Assembly (NCBI GenBank): GCA_013138975.1
Contig: WTBR01000104.1
Coordinates: forward strand, 39,603-103,602
Length of the DNA stretch: 64,000 bases
Direction of reading: 5' to 3'
Source: Bacteroidales bacterium
GTDB taxonomy: Bacteria; Bacteroidota; Bacteroidia; Bacteroidales; UBA12077
In this document: in pieces, positions 9,862 to 19,551 of the stretch
How the letters are laid out: each line of letters begins with the position of its first letter
How positions within the stretch are numbered: position 1 is the first letter of the stretch
Made by a program: the position numbers and the translations under genes
The notes under the pieces: generated by a model
What the model was told of the DNA's origin: nothing
The model's input: the letters and a program-made list of their open reading frames with translations, nothing else
The model's database searches: none

Positions 9862-10665
9862 ATGGTTACACAAGAAAGCGACATGTCATTTTTAGAACAT
9901 CTTGAGGAATTAAGATGGCATTTAATAAGAGCAATTACAGCAATTATTATTATTGCAATTGTTGCATTCATATTCCACGAAATAGTATTTGATAAAATAA
10001 TTCTTGCACCAAAAAATTCTGATTTTTTTACAAATAAACTTTTATGCCTTTTGGGCGAAAAAGTTAATATCCCTAAATTATGCATTAATACAATATCTTT
10101 TCAGATAATAAGTATTAAAATGGCAGGTCAATTTACAATGCATATTACCACTTCAATATTTGTTGGAATAATTGTTGGGTTCCCATATCTTTTCTGGGAG
10201 TTATGGCGTTTTTTAAGACCTGCTCTTCTTACAAATGAAGCAAAACACTCAAGAGGAGCTGTTTTTACAAGTTCATTTCTTTTTTTAGCTGGAATATTAT
10301 TTGGCTATTATGTTATTGCGCCATTATCAATTCATTTCTTAGGATCATATAATGTAAGCGATCAAGTCGTAAATCAAATTAATTTAAAATCATATATTGG
10401 AACTATTACATCTGTTACACTTGCTGCCGGAGTTACTTTCGAACTTCCTGTGTTAATATACTTTTTAAGTAAAGCAGGAATAGTTACTCCTGAGTTTTTA
10501 AGAAAATACAGGCGACACTCGATAGTTGTTATTTTAATTTTAGCAGCAACAATAACACCTCCAGACATTTTTAGTCTTGTTCTGGTTACATTTCCATTAT
10601 TAATTCTTTACGAAGCAGGTATAATTATCTCCAAAAAAATCGTTAAAAGCAAAAGTTCTAAATAA
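9862..10665 (+). CDS. tatC: Sec-independent translocase subunit TatC
   Basis: A 267-residue protein with six hydrophobic segments and the TatC N-terminus (SFLEHLEELRWHLIRA), including the Glu important for twin-arginine recognition, and the FPYLFWELWRFLRPAL segment. It exports folded proteins with twin-arginine signals together with TatA/B, which are not adjacent here. A longer first periplasmic loop (about residues 45-85, with two Cys) is typical of Bacteroidota TatC. It probably shares a transcript with the preceding isomerase gene. Confidence 0.93.
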   Translation: MVTQESDMSFLEHLEELRWHLIRAITAIIIIAIVAFIFHEIVFDKIILAPKNSDFFTNKLLCLLGEKVNIPKLCINTISFQIISIKMAGQFTMHITTSIFVGIIVGFPYLFWELWRFLRPALLTNEAKHSRGAVFTSSFLFLAGILFGYYVIAPLSIHFLGSYNVSDQVVNQINLKSYIGTITSVTLAAGVTFELPVLIYFLSKAGIVTPEFLRKYRRHSIVVILILAATITPPDIFSLVLVTFPLLILYEAGIIISKKIVKSKSSK

Positions 10666-10697
10666 ACAAAATTGATTTTCATTGTTTAAACCAGGTA

Positions 10698-13160
10698 ATG
10701 AAAAAAATATTTCTTTTTTGGATTATTATAATTGGATTCCTTTTAACAGGCACTGTGTCAATTGGTCAAATAACCAAAGTACGCGGAAAGATTATTGATG
10801 CAAACACATTAGAACCTCTCCCATTTGTAAATGTTACTTTTAAAAATTCAACAATTGGTACAATTACGAATACCGACGGTGAATATTTCTTAGAAACACG
10901 AAATTATTATGATTCTATTTCTGTTTCCTTTGTTGGTTATAAGTTACAATCACAATTTATTCACAAAAACCATTTTCAAGAAATTAATTTTGCCTTAGAA
11001 TCGAATATTTTTGAATTAGAAGAAATTGTTATTCTTCCAACGGAAAACCCGGCGCATCCTATTCTTCGGAATATAATAACCAATAAAGAAAAACATAATC
11101 CGAAGAAGTTTGATTCATATGTTTACAAACTTTATAATAAAGTTGAAATAGATGTAAATAATGTTGATGAAGAATTTAAAAATCAAGGTTTTTTACGTGA
11201 CTTCCAGTTTATCTTTGATTATGTCGATACTTCAGTAATAACAGGAAAATCCTATTTGCCATTATTTATTACAGAATCCTTTTCCGATTATTATTTTAAC
11301 AAAAATCCTAAAGTTGAGCGTGAATTTATTACAGCAACAAAAATCTCAGGAATTGAAAATGCAAGTTTATCTCAATTCACTGGGAAAATGTATCAGAAAA
11401 TTAATATCTTTGAGAATTTTCAGAAAGTTTTCGAACCAGGATTCGTTAGTCCTATTGCTAATTTTGGATTAAATCATTACAAATATTATCTTATTGATAG
11501 TGCTTTTATTGGCAATAAATGGTGTTATCAAATATCTTTTGTTCCAAAAAGAAAACAAGAACGAACCTTTCGAGGAGATCTTTGGGTTAACGACACCACA
11601 TTTGCCATCGTGAAAATAAAAATGCGAATGGCAAAAAATGTAAATGTAAATTACATTAATGATTTCCTTGTTGAATATGAGTACGCACCTGTTGATGACA
11701 GCTTATGGTTTTTAACTAATGAAAAATTGTTTTTTGATTTTAATATTACAGACCGTACAACAGGTTTCTTTGGTAAAAAAACGACTAATTACATGGATAT
11801 TAGATTTAACGTTGATATCCCAAAGGAAATAACAGAACTTAAAGAAAATGTAATTGTTAAAGAAGATGCAATAATTAATGATGGAAACTACTGGGATGAA
11901 CACAGACCTATTAGCCTAACTCCTAAAGAAAAAGATATTTATAAAATGGTTGACTCCATAAAACAAGTACCAATCTTTAAGACATATGAGAAACTTGTTG
12001 GAATGTTTGCAATGTATTATTATGAGGTCGGATTATTTGAAATTGGACCTTATTATAAATTTTTCAGTTTTAACGAAATTGAAGGAAATAGATTCCGATT
12101 AGGAGGACGTACAAGTAATAATTTTAGTAAAAAATTAATGATAAATGCACATGTTGCTTATGGTATAGAAGATGAAAGATTTAAATACGGTGCAGGATTT
12201 CTATACATGTTTAATAAAAACCCTAGAACCGCATTCGAATTCCAGTATTTAAATGACATTCAACAGCTGGGAAAAAATCCATATTCACTTACAGAGGATA
12301 ATATATTTAGTTCTATTTTACAGAGAAACCCTAACTATAAACTCACAATGGTAAATGATATTATGACATCATTTGAGAAAGAGTGGTTTCAAGGTTTTTC
12401 CAATAAATTAACATTTAACTATTTAAGTATTGAACCAACAGAATATATTCCATTTCAAAAAAGCACCCCTACTGATACCATATACTATGACGACGTAACG
12501 ACTTCTGAAATAAAGTTAAATATTCGTTTTGCTAAAAATGAAAAGTACTTGCGAGGAGAATTTGAAAGAATAAACCTCGGTACAGATGCACCTGTACTTA
12601 ATGTAAACTTAACTGCAGGTTTAAAAGATGTTTTTGGAAGTGATTATGAATATTATAAAGTAAGTGTAAACTTTGCTCATAAGATTCCCGTAGGTACACT
12701 TGGATATTTCAAATATATTTTAGATGCCGGTCAGGTTTTTGGTACAGTACCCTATCCATTACTAAAATTACATGAAGGAAACGAATCTTATGCATTTTAT
12801 AGATATGCCTTTAATATGATGAACTTTTATGAATTCGCAAGTGATAGGTATGCCAGTTTATATTTAGAACATCACTTCCAAGGCTTGTTGTTCAATAAGA
12901 TTCCTTTAATCCGAAAATTAAAGTGGCGTGAAGTTATTTCTGCAAAAGGTTTAATTGGTGATTTAAGCGACAGACATGAAAGTATAGTAGATTTTCCTCA
13001 AGAGCTATATTCGTTAAACGATCCTTATTGGGAAGCTAGTGTGGGAATCGAAAATATTTTTAAAATCTTTAGAGTTGACGCCATGTGGAGATTGTCATAT
13101 TTAGATCATGATAATATTGAAAATTTCGGTTTAAGAGTGTTGGTTCAATTTGTTTTTTAA
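10698..13160 (+). CDS. DUF5686 outer-membrane protein with N-terminal carboxypeptidase-regulatory-like domain
   Basis: An 820-residue exported protein. A signal peptide (about residues 1-24) is followed by a CarboxypepD_reg-like beta-sandwich (VRGKIIDANTLEPLPFVNV, residues 28-110) as found at the N-terminus of TonB-dependent receptors, then a long DUF5686 region rich in aromatic beta-strands that ends in F, as outer-membrane barrels do. There is no plug domain, so it is not a classical SusC. The family is widespread in Bacteroidota and its function is not established. The stop is followed by a bidirectional terminator. Confidence 0.85.
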   Translation: MKKIFLFWIIIIGFLLTGTVSIGQITKVRGKIIDANTLEPLPFVNVTFKNSTIGTITNTDGEYFLETRNYYDSISVSFVGYKLQSQFIHKNHFQEINFALESNIFELEEIVILPTENPAHPILRNIITNKEKHNPKKFDSYVYKLYNKVEIDVNNVDEEFKNQGFLRDFQFIFDYVDTSVITGKSYLPLFITESFSDYYFNKNPKVEREFITATKISGIENASLSQFTGKMYQKINIFENFQKVFEPGFVSPIANFGLNHYKYYLIDSAFIGNKWCYQISFVPKRKQERTFRGDLWVNDTTFAIVKIKMRMAKNVNVNYINDFLVEYEYAPVDDSLWFLTNEKLFFDFNITDRTTGFFGKKTTNYMDIRFNVDIPKEITELKENVIVKEDAIINDGNYWDEHRPISLTPKEKDIYKMVDSIKQVPIFKTYEKLVGMFAMYYYEVGLFEIGPYYKFFSFNEIEGNRFRLGGRTSNNFSKKLMINAHVAYGIEDERFKYGAGFLYMFNKNPRTAFEFQYLNDIQQLGKNPYSLTEDNIFSSILQRNPNYKLTMVNDIMTSFEKEWFQGFSNKLTFNYLSIEPTEYIPFQKSTPTDTIYYDDVTTSEIKLNIRFAKNEKYLRGEFERINLGTDAPVLNVNLTAGLKDVFGSDYEYYKVSVNFAHKIPVGTLGYFKYILDAGQVFGTVPYPLLKLHEGNESYAFYRYAFNMMNFYEFASDRYASLYLEHHFQGLLFNKIPLIRKLKWREVISAKGLIGDLSDRHESIVDFPQELYSLNDPYWEASVGIENIFKIFRVDAMWRLSYLDHDNIENFGLRVLVQFVF

Positions 13161-13167
13161 CGAAAAA

Positions 13168-13196
13168 AAGCAAAATTCTTTAAAAGAATCTTGCTT
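13168..13196. terminator. Bidirectional terminator between convergent genes
   Basis: Imperfect stem (AAAGCAAAATTCTT / AGAATCTTGCTTT around loop TAAA) between the convergent DUF5686 gene and the barrel-protein gene, with A-runs before and T-rich sequence after. Confidence 0.6.
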
Positions 13197-13265
13197 TATA
13201 TCTTAAATTCAAATTTGAACTACTAATTATTCTGTGATTTTATCTTTTAAGACAAAATTTTGTGT

Positions 13266-14492
13266 TTAAAATATATAACAAATTTTTAATGAATAATTAT
13301 AAAAATCAGATCTCCAAAACAAATATTCAAATAATCTTCGATTAGGATCTCGTCTAAACTCTATACTATATTTATTGTTATATTCATATCCAAGACCAAA
13401 ACTCAATAAAGAAACAGTACTTCCACGAACTTCCAAATCATGACTATCATCTAAATAATCAATTTTCGAGTTGAAATTAATATCATAAAATGCAATCGCA
13501 TTAATAAAGATTTTTGATTTATCATTTAAGAAAAAATAATGCCGTAATCCTAAACCAACGGACAAAGTGTTAATTTCCGCTTTTACTGTTTCTATGGGTC
13601 TCCATCCTAGTTTAATTTCATTCTCTGCTTTATAGCTTTTAAATGATGGTTCTAAAAAAAGTGACCATTTATTTTTATTAAACGGTAATGTCATCTCAAT
13701 TTCAACTCCTAACGCATAGTCGAGATTATATCCAAAATCTACATCTTTTGAAAAACTCTCACTAGATGTAGTATTCCATATGGATAATGAGGTATAATTT
13801 AAGCTTGGTGAAACTTTTAACCTTAAGTTAATTCCATCTCCTTTTAAGGTGCCACTATATTTCTTATATGAAACTCCCTTTGCATAGTGGTACTTAATGA
13901 AGTACTTTTCTAAACTAGAAAACTTATAAGTAACATTACTTACTGAACTAATTGTTTTACCATTAATTCTTATTTCTGTCCATAATTGGTTTTGATATCT
14001 TAAATTAGTTTTTACATCTCCAAATCCACTTTCACCAACAAATTTTTTATATATTAGTTGCTTAGGTAATGCACCTTTAAAAGCATAAAAATATCTCTTC
14101 AAGTTGCCTTCTCCGTAATAGTATAGACTAGCTTCACCCTCAATAATTACCTGTAAGAAAAAGGTTTCACTAGACCATTCTGGCGTTCTTTGTTTACTTA
14201 AATTATTAGTATTAGAACTTGAACGATCAATTTCTAAATCAAATCTTTTATACTTAAATTGATCATGAATACCAAACTCTATAATATCCTCTATAGTTTT
14301 AAGTTTTATTTCATCATCTAAAAATAATTTATACTCAAATTCACTAGGATTATCTTTCCAACCCAAATTTTTAATTAGGCACTCAGTCTTTTCACCATCA
14401 TCACCAATAAAATATCCTTGTTCAAAAACTATTTGCCCAAAAGAATTTGTTATAGATAATACTAATAAAAAAAGTAAAATTTTAAATTTCAT
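13266..14492 (-). CDS. Exported hypothetical protein with predicted C-terminal outer-membrane barrel
   Basis: A 408-residue protein with a clear signal peptide (residues 1-19, ending NSFG-Q). The N-terminal 180 residues are mixed and include a DDGEKTECLIKNLGWKDNP segment shared by many Bacteroidota secreted proteins of unknown function. Residues 200-408 show alternating aromatic beta-strands (GLGLRHYFF, FGLGYEYN) and end in YIF, as in small beta-barrels. No enzyme motif is seen. It is monocistronic, and its own promoter region is AT-rich. Confidence 0.65.
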   Translation of the reverse strand: MKFKILLFLLVLSITNSFGQIVFEQGYFIGDDGEKTECLIKNLGWKDNPSEFEYKLFLDDEIKLKTIEDIIEFGIHDQFKYKRFDLEIDRSSSNTNNLSKQRTPEWSSETFFLQVIIEGEASLYYYGEGNLKRYFYAFKGALPKQLIYKKFVGESGFGDVKTNLRYQNQLWTEIRINGKTISSVSNVTYKFSSLEKYFIKYHYAKGVSYKKYSGTLKGDGINLRLKVSPSLNYTSLSIWNTTSSESFSKDVDFGYNLDYALGVEIEMTLPFNKNKWSLFLEPSFKSYKAENEIKLGWRPIETVKAEINTLSVGLGLRHYFFLNDKSKIFINAIAFYDINFNSKIDYLDDSHDLEVRGSTVSLLSFGLGYEYNNKYSIEFRRDPNRRLFEYLFWRSDFYNYSLKICYIF

Positions 14493-14611
14493 GAGACTTT
14501 TGAATTTATTAATTAATAGATTTGTAATGATTTTTATTTAACACCTCAAATCTAATTTATTAATTTGAGACAATAAATTTTAAGTTTCTAACGATCATAA
14601 AATAAATTTCC

Positions 14612-15370
14612 ATGGATCAGGAAAAAAAGATAGTACTTCGTACCGAAAATTTAGTAAAAAAATATCGTTCTCGGACTGTAGTAAAAGGTGTTTCCCTTAA
14701 TGTTAAACAAGGTGAAATTGTTGGCTTACTGGGGCCAAACGGAGCTGGAAAAACAACTACATTTTATATGACTGTTGGGTTAATTACTCCTAATTCCGGG
14801 AAAATATATTTAGATGACGAAGACATTACAAAAGAACCTGTATACAAAAGGGCGCAAAAAGGAATTGGATATTTAGCTCAGGAAGCGTCAGTTTTTAGGA
14901 AATTAAGTATCGAAGATAATATAAAAGCTGTTCTTGAGATGTCTGGAATGTCAAAAGAGGAACAGCGTGAAAGATTAGAAAATTTAATTAACGAGTTTCG
15001 ATTGGGGAAAATTCGAAAGAGTTTAGGAATCCAACTTTCAGGTGGAGAACGTCGAAGAACTGAAATTGCTCGTGCCTTAGCAATAAAACCAAAATTCATT
15101 TTGCTTGATGAGCCTTTTGCAGGTGTTGATCCAATTGCTGTGGAAGATATTCAAGAAATAGTAAGTAAACTAAAAGAAAAAAATATTGGTATTTTAATTA
15201 CCGATCATAATGTTCACGAAACCTTGACGATAACCGATCGAGCATATTTATTATTCGAAGGCTCTATCCTTAAAGCAGGAAATGCAAAAGAACTGGCAGA
15301 AGACGAACAAGTTCGTCGTGTTTACTTGGGTAAAAACTTCGATTTGCGTCAAATTGGTATTGATGACTAA
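14612..15370 (+). CDS. lptB: Lipopolysaccharide export ATPase LptB
   Basis: A 252-residue ABC ATPase: Walker A (GPNGAGKTT), Q-loop region (YLAQEASVFRKLSIEDNI, diagnostic of LptB), signature (LSGGERRRTEIARAL), Walker B (FILLDEPFAGVDP) and switch His (ITDHNVHETL). It powers transfer of lipopolysaccharide from the inner membrane through LptFG. The other lpt genes are not in the window. It has its own terminator downstream. Confidence 0.95.
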   Translation: MDQEKKIVLRTENLVKKYRSRTVVKGVSLNVKQGEIVGLLGPNGAGKTTTFYMTVGLITPNSGKIYLDDEDITKEPVYKRAQKGIGYLAQEASVFRKLSIEDNIKAVLEMSGMSKEEQRERLENLINEFRLGKIRKSLGIQLSGGERRRTEIARALAIKPKFILLDEPFAGVDPIAVEDIQEIVSKLKEKNIGILITDHNVHETLTITDRAYLLFEGSILKAGNAKELAEDEQVRRVYLGKNFDLRQIGIDD

Positions 15371-15390
15371 TTTGCAATAAAATATTTAAT

Positions 15391-15424
15391 AGGCTGTTCA
15401 AATAAATTGGGCAGCCTTTTTTTT
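15391..15424 (+). terminator. Terminator of lptB
   Basis: Stem AGGCTG / CAGCCT with a 15-base loop, followed directly by eight T. Confidence 0.8.
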
Positions 15425-15742
15425 GTGCCTTTATATAATAATGAAAATTACTCCTTATTATTATAAGAACACTTTTTGGGAACAATCTTTATCTTTTTTT
15501 TGGAATGTTTTTTTCTTGGACTGCTACAGGTGATATTATTTCTCTTTTTATGCTTCGAAAATTTGATAGCGAATCAATGGTCTCTGACCACCCCCATAGA
15601 ATGGGGTTTTATATAGAAATAAAATAAACTTTCCTTGCTAATTTTAGTAGAATAAATAATACTCATAACCTTCTATGATTGAATAAATTCTAAGGTAATA
15701 ACATTCAAAAACAATTTATATCAAAAAATTCAAAAAAATTTC
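15425..15742. other. Intergenic region with no gene found
   Basis: About 320 bases between the lptB terminator and the tRNA promoter. No plausible reading frame is seen. It holds a short hairpin, CCCCAT / ATGGGG near 15592-15606, followed by TTTT, which could be a leftover terminator. Confidence 0.5.
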
Positions 15743-15771
15743 TTGGAATTTAAAAATTTGTAATATATTTG
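15743..15771 (+). promoter_or_regulatory. Promoter of tRNA-Leu
   Basis: TTGG at 15743, 18 bases from the TTG triplet to TATATTTG (15764-15771), close to the Bacteroidota consensus. The predicted start lies a few bases before the tRNA 5' end. Confidence 0.65.
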
Positions 15772-15782
15772 CACTCTCATTT

Positions 15783-15864
15783 GCGGATGTGGCGTAATTG
15801 GTAGCCGCGCTAGACTTAGGATCTAGTGTCGAAAGACGTGGGGGTTCGAGTCCCTTCATCCGTA
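15783..15864 (+). tRNA. tRNA-Leu (anticodon UAG)
   Basis: Folds as a class II tRNA: acceptor stem GCGGATG / CATCCGT (one G-T pair), D arm with GGTAGCC, anticodon stem CTAGA / TCTAG around loop CTTAGGA giving anticodon TAG, a long variable arm (TGTCGAAAGACG) typical of Leu, and a T arm with TTCGAGT. Discriminator A. CCA is not encoded. Confidence 0.95.
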
Positions 15865-15870
15865 CTAAAA

Positions 15871-15918
15871 AAAAAACCGCTTGAACTACCGAACAACATC
15901 GATGGTTTGGCGGTTTTT
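15871..15918 (+). terminator. Terminator of tRNA-Leu
   Basis: Outer stem AAAACCGC / GCGGTTTT with a partly paired interior, ending in a T run. It lies just after the tRNA and before the trigger factor gene. Confidence 0.65.
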
Positions 15919-15948
15919 AAAATTTATGTAATATCAAACACTTAAGTG

Positions 15949-17331
15949 ATGAACATAGTTAAAGAGAACAACAGTGATTTAACAGCGATACTAAAAATTA
16001 ACATTACTAAAGAAGATTATTCTGAAAAAGTAGATAATGTTATAAACGATCATCGTAAAAAAGCTCGTATTGATGGTTTTCGTCCCGGCAAAGTGCCAAT
16101 TGGGTTAATCAAGAAGATGTACGGCAAAGGAATTCTTTTAGAGGAAGTAAATAAACTTATTTCTGAATCTCTTACTAATTATATCCGTGACGAAAAATTA
16201 AATCTATTAGGTGAACCATTACCAAATGAAGATCAAATAGTAGCTGATTTCGACAATGAAACTGAATTTGAATTTAAATTTGATGTTGCATTAGCTCCTG
16301 AAGTTGAAATCAAACTATCGAAAAAAGATAAAATTCCATATTACGATATCAAAGTTGATGAGAAGTTATTAGAATCTCATACTGATAATTACGCTCGTAA
16401 ATTTGGTCAATTCCTTGATGTTGAAGAAACTACTGATAACGAATTATTAACTGGTAACTTTATTCAGTTAGACGATAAAGGAGCTATTCTTGAAAACGGC
16501 ATTAAATCTGATGACGTAAAAATCACTATCGAGTACATTAAAGATGCTGATATAAAAGCAACATTTGCTGGTAAAAAAATTGGCGATAATATCACTTTTG
16601 ATGTTCGTAAAGCTTACCCAAGTGATTCTGAGATTGCTTCAATGTTAAAAATCGATAAAGAAATTGCTAAAGTAGTAAATGGTGATTTCCAATTTAATAT
16701 TAAAGTAGTTCAGCGATTTGACAAAGCAGAGATAAATCAAGAATTATTTGACAAAGCATTTGGTGAAGGTGTTATAAAGTCTGATGAAGAGTTTAAAGCA
16801 AAAATAACAGAAGAAATTAAATCAAATTTTGTTCGTGAAACAGATTATAGATTTATGATTGATGCAAAACAAAAATTTGTTGAAAAAATAAATCCTGAAT
16901 TGCCTACTGAATTTCTTCAACGATGGTTAACTGTTGTAAACGAAGGAAAATTCACTGCAGAACAAATCAAAGAAGAATATCCAAAATTCGAAGATGATTT
17001 AAAATGGCAGTTAATAAAAGATCAAATCATTAGAGATAATGAAATTAAAGTTGAAGAAGCTGATATTCTTGAAGCAGCAATGGAAGTTACTGCAGCACAA
17101 TTTGCTCAATATGGTTTAGGAAATCTTCCTAAAGAACAATTAGAACAATATGCACAAGAGATTCTTAAGAAGGATGATGAGAAAAGAAAACTTTACGAAA
17201 AGAAATTTGAGGATAAAGTTGTTGATTTTATTAAGGAATCTGTAAAATTAGATACAAAAGAAGTTACAGTAGAAGAATTTAAGAAACTTTGGGAAGAGGA
17301 ACAAAAAAAAGTTGAAAAGAAAAGTAAGTAA
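15949..17331 (+). CDS. tig: Trigger factor (ribosome-associated chaperone)
   Basis: A 460-residue protein. The N-terminal ribosome-binding domain carries the signature loop DGFRPGKVP (residues 40-50), followed by a divergent peptidyl-prolyl-isomerase-like middle domain and a long helical, charged C-terminal chaperone domain ending in a Lys/Glu-rich tail. A GTG lies directly before the ATG at 15949; the ATG is preferred. It is clustered with clpP and clpX as in E. coli, linking nascent-chain folding with proteolysis, but terminators separate each gene. Confidence 0.93.
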   Translation: MNIVKENNSDLTAILKINITKEDYSEKVDNVINDHRKKARIDGFRPGKVPIGLIKKMYGKGILLEEVNKLISESLTNYIRDEKLNLLGEPLPNEDQIVADFDNETEFEFKFDVALAPEVEIKLSKKDKIPYYDIKVDEKLLESHTDNYARKFGQFLDVEETTDNELLTGNFIQLDDKGAILENGIKSDDVKITIEYIKDADIKATFAGKKIGDNITFDVRKAYPSDSEIASMLKIDKEIAKVVNGDFQFNIKVVQRFDKAEINQELFDKAFGEGVIKSDEEFKAKITEEIKSNFVRETDYRFMIDAKQKFVEKINPELPTEFLQRWLTVVNEGKFTAEQIKEEYPKFEDDLKWQLIKDQIIRDNEIKVEEADILEAAMEVTAAQFAQYGLGNLPKEQLEQYAQEILKKDDEKRKLYEKKFEDKVVDFIKESVKLDTKEVTVEEFKKLWEEEQKKVEKKSK

Positions 17332-17359
17332 TCCAATTATACTTTAAACAAAAAAAACT

Positions 17360-17389
17360 AAGTCGTGTTATAAGTAATACGACTTTTTT
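17360..17389 (+). terminator. Terminator of tig
   Basis: Stem AAGTCGT / ACGACTT with a 12-base loop, followed by T-rich sequence, 28 bases after the stop. Confidence 0.8.
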
Positions 17390-17462
17390 ATTTTACAATG
17401 AATATAAACTCATTCAAATTTTAACTAACTTTATCTGCTATTAATTAAAATCTAATAAAATT

Positions 17463-18146
17463 ATGATTCCACAAGACGAATTTAAAAAATATGCAACCAA
17501 ACATCTTGGTATAAGCAGTATATCGTTGGAAAAGTATGCTTCAATTTCTAGTAATTACATATCACCAACAATTATAGAAGAGCGTCAATTAAATGTAGCT
17601 CAAATGGATGTATTCTCACGTCTTATGATGGATAGAATACTGTTTTTAGGTGTTCCAATTGACGATAATGTTGCTAATATAATTCAAGCTCAATTACTTT
17701 TTCTTGAATCAACTGATCCTTCAAAAGATATTCAGATATATATGAATACACCGGGAGGCAGCGTACATGCTGGATTAGGCATTTATGATACTATGCAGTA
17801 TATAAAACCTGATATTGCAACTATTTGTACTGGTATGGCTGCATCAATGGGAGCCGTTTTATTAACTGCAGGAACTGCTGGTAAAAGAACTGCATTAACT
17901 CATTCAAGAGTTATGATTCATCAGCCAATGGGTGGAGCTCAAGGACAAGCATCTGATATTGAAATTACTGCTCGTGAAATTCAAAAGTTAAAGAAAGAAT
18001 TGTACGACATTCTAGCTCAACATTCAGGAAACTCATATAAGAAAATTGAAAAAGATTCTGATCGTGATCATTGGATGACTGCTCAAGAAGCCAAAGACTA
18101 CGGTATGATTGACGAAGTACTATTACGAAACGACAATAAAAAATAA
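17463..18146 (+). CDS. clpP: ATP-dependent Clp protease proteolytic subunit ClpP
   Basis: A 227-residue serine protease subunit. The catalytic Ser is at residue 128 in GMAASMGA and His at 153 in MIHQP; NTPGGSV near residue 95 is the substrate-binding strand. It has an N-terminal extension of about 30 residues relative to E. coli mature ClpP, probably processed. It assembles as a tetradecamer with ClpX, encoded next. Confidence 0.96.
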   Translation: MIPQDEFKKYATKHLGISSISLEKYASISSNYISPTIIEERQLNVAQMDVFSRLMMDRILFLGVPIDDNVANIIQAQLLFLESTDPSKDIQIYMNTPGGSVHAGLGIYDTMQYIKPDIATICTGMAASMGAVLLTAGTAGKRTALTHSRVMIHQPMGGAQGQASDIEITAREIQKLKKELYDILAQHSGNSYKKIEKDSDRDHWMTAQEAKDYGMIDEVLLRNDNKK

Positions 18147-18166
18147 GATTTACATAACATAAATTT

Positions 18167-18197
18167 AAACCGTATTAATTATAATACGGTTTTTTTA
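18167..18197 (+). terminator. Terminator of clpP
   Basis: Strong stem AAACCGTATTA / TAATACGGTTT followed by a T run. Confidence 0.85.
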
Positions 18198-18212
18198 TTC
18201 TAATTAATGCCG

Positions 18213-18220
18213 TAAATTTG
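18213..18220 (+). promoter_or_regulatory. Possible -7 element of a clpX promoter
   Basis: TAAATTTG matches TAnnTTTG and lies 28 bases before the clpX ATG, directly after the clpP terminator. No good upstream TTG element is visible, so this is weak. Confidence 0.35.
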
Positions 18221-18248
18221 TCTCGAAATTAATTATTAAATAGTTTAT

Positions 18249-19469
18249 ATGGATAAGTGTTCGTTTTGTGGGAGAGAGAAGAAAGATACTAATCTTTTAA
18301 TTGCCGGAATGTCTGGTCATATTTGTGATCGTTGTATTGAACAAGCTCACGGCATTGTTACTGAAGAGCTTCAGAAAAAAGGCGATTTTGATGTTAATGA
18401 GATTGAATTACTTAAACCTGTTGAAATAAAAGATTTTCTTGATCAATATGTAATAGGTCAAGAAGATGCTAAAAGATATCTTTCTGTTGCTGTTTACAAT
18501 CATTATAAAAGGTTAAAGCAAACCAGTAAAAAAGATGACGATGATATTGAAATTGAAAAATCAAATATTGTTTTAGTTGGTGAAACAGGTACAGGTAAAA
18601 CCCTTTTAGCAAGAACTATTGCAAAAATGCTCCATGTTCCTTTTACAATTGTAGATGCAACCGTATTAACAGAAGCGGGTTATGTTGGTGAAGATATTGA
18701 AAGTATTTTAACAAGATTATTACAAGTTGCTGATTATAATGTTGAAGCTGCTGAAAAAGGGATCGTTTTTATAGATGAGATTGATAAAATTGCACGTAAG
18801 GGAGATAATCCTTCAATTACACGTGATGTATCCGGTGAAGGTGTTCAGCAAGGATTATTAAAATTACTTGAGGGATCAATTATAAACGTTCCGCCACAAG
18901 GTGGTCGTAAACATCCTGACCAGAAGATGATTCCAGTAAATACCAAAAACATACTATTTATTTGTGGTGGTGCTTTTGACGGAATTCAACGAAAAATTGG
19001 TCAACGACTAAATACTCAAGTTGTTGGATATTCAGCAAGCAAAGAAAAAGATCAAATTGATGCTGATAATCTGTTGCAATATATTGCACCACAGGATTTA
19101 AAATCTTTTGGATTAATTCCTGAAATTATTGGTCGATTACCTGTTCTTACTTACTTAAATCCACTTAAAAAAGAAGCTTTACAAAGGATTCTTACAGAAC
19201 CTAAAAATGCTATTATTAAGCAATATGAAAAGCTTTTTAAGATGGACGGCGTAAAACTAAGTTTTGAGAAGAAAGTTTTTGATTACATTGTAGACAAAGC
19301 TCTCGAATTTAAACTTGGAGCAAGAGGTTTACGTTCTATTTGTGAAGCTATAATGATTGATGTTATGTTTGATATGCCTTCGCAAGATAAAAAAGAAATA
19401 AAAATTACCTTGGCGTTAGCAAAAGAAAAAATTGAAAAAATTAATGTTCAACGTTTAAAAGCAGCTTAA
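18249..19469 (+). CDS. clpX: ATP-dependent Clp protease ATP-binding subunit ClpX
   Basis: A 406-residue AAA+ unfoldase. The N-terminal zinc domain has Cys at residues 4, 7, 26 and 29; Walker A is GETGTGKT, Walker B is IVFIDEID, the pore loop is GYVGED, and sensor 2 is in the GARGLRSI segment. It recognises and unfolds substrates for ClpP. Length matches the family. Confidence 0.96.
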   Translation: MDKCSFCGREKKDTNLLIAGMSGHICDRCIEQAHGIVTEELQKKGDFDVNEIELLKPVEIKDFLDQYVIGQEDAKRYLSVAVYNHYKRLKQTSKKDDDDIEIEKSNIVLVGETGTGKTLLARTIAKMLHVPFTIVDATVLTEAGYVGEDIESILTRLLQVADYNVEAAEKGIVFIDEIDKIARKGDNPSITRDVSGEGVQQGLLKLLEGSIINVPPQGGRKHPDQKMIPVNTKNILFICGGAFDGIQRKIGQRLNTQVVGYSASKEKDQIDADNLLQYIAPQDLKSFGLIPEIIGRLPVLTYLNPLKKEALQRILTEPKNAIIKQYEKLFKMDGVKLSFEKKVFDYIVDKALEFKLGARGLRSICEAIMIDVMFDMPSQDKKEIKITLALAKEKIEKINVQRLKAA

Positions 19470-19509
19470 TTATTAATTTAATATAAATCCGCCTCGCGGT
19501 TTACACTAA

Positions 19510-19540
19510 AACAGCTACACTATTTGTGGCTGTTTTTTTA
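19510..19540 (+). terminator. Terminator of clpX
   Basis: Stem AACAGCTAC / GTGGCTGTT with one G-T pair, then six or more T. It marks the right end of the housekeeping block. Confidence 0.8.
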
Positions 19541-19551
19541 TGTCCAGTTTT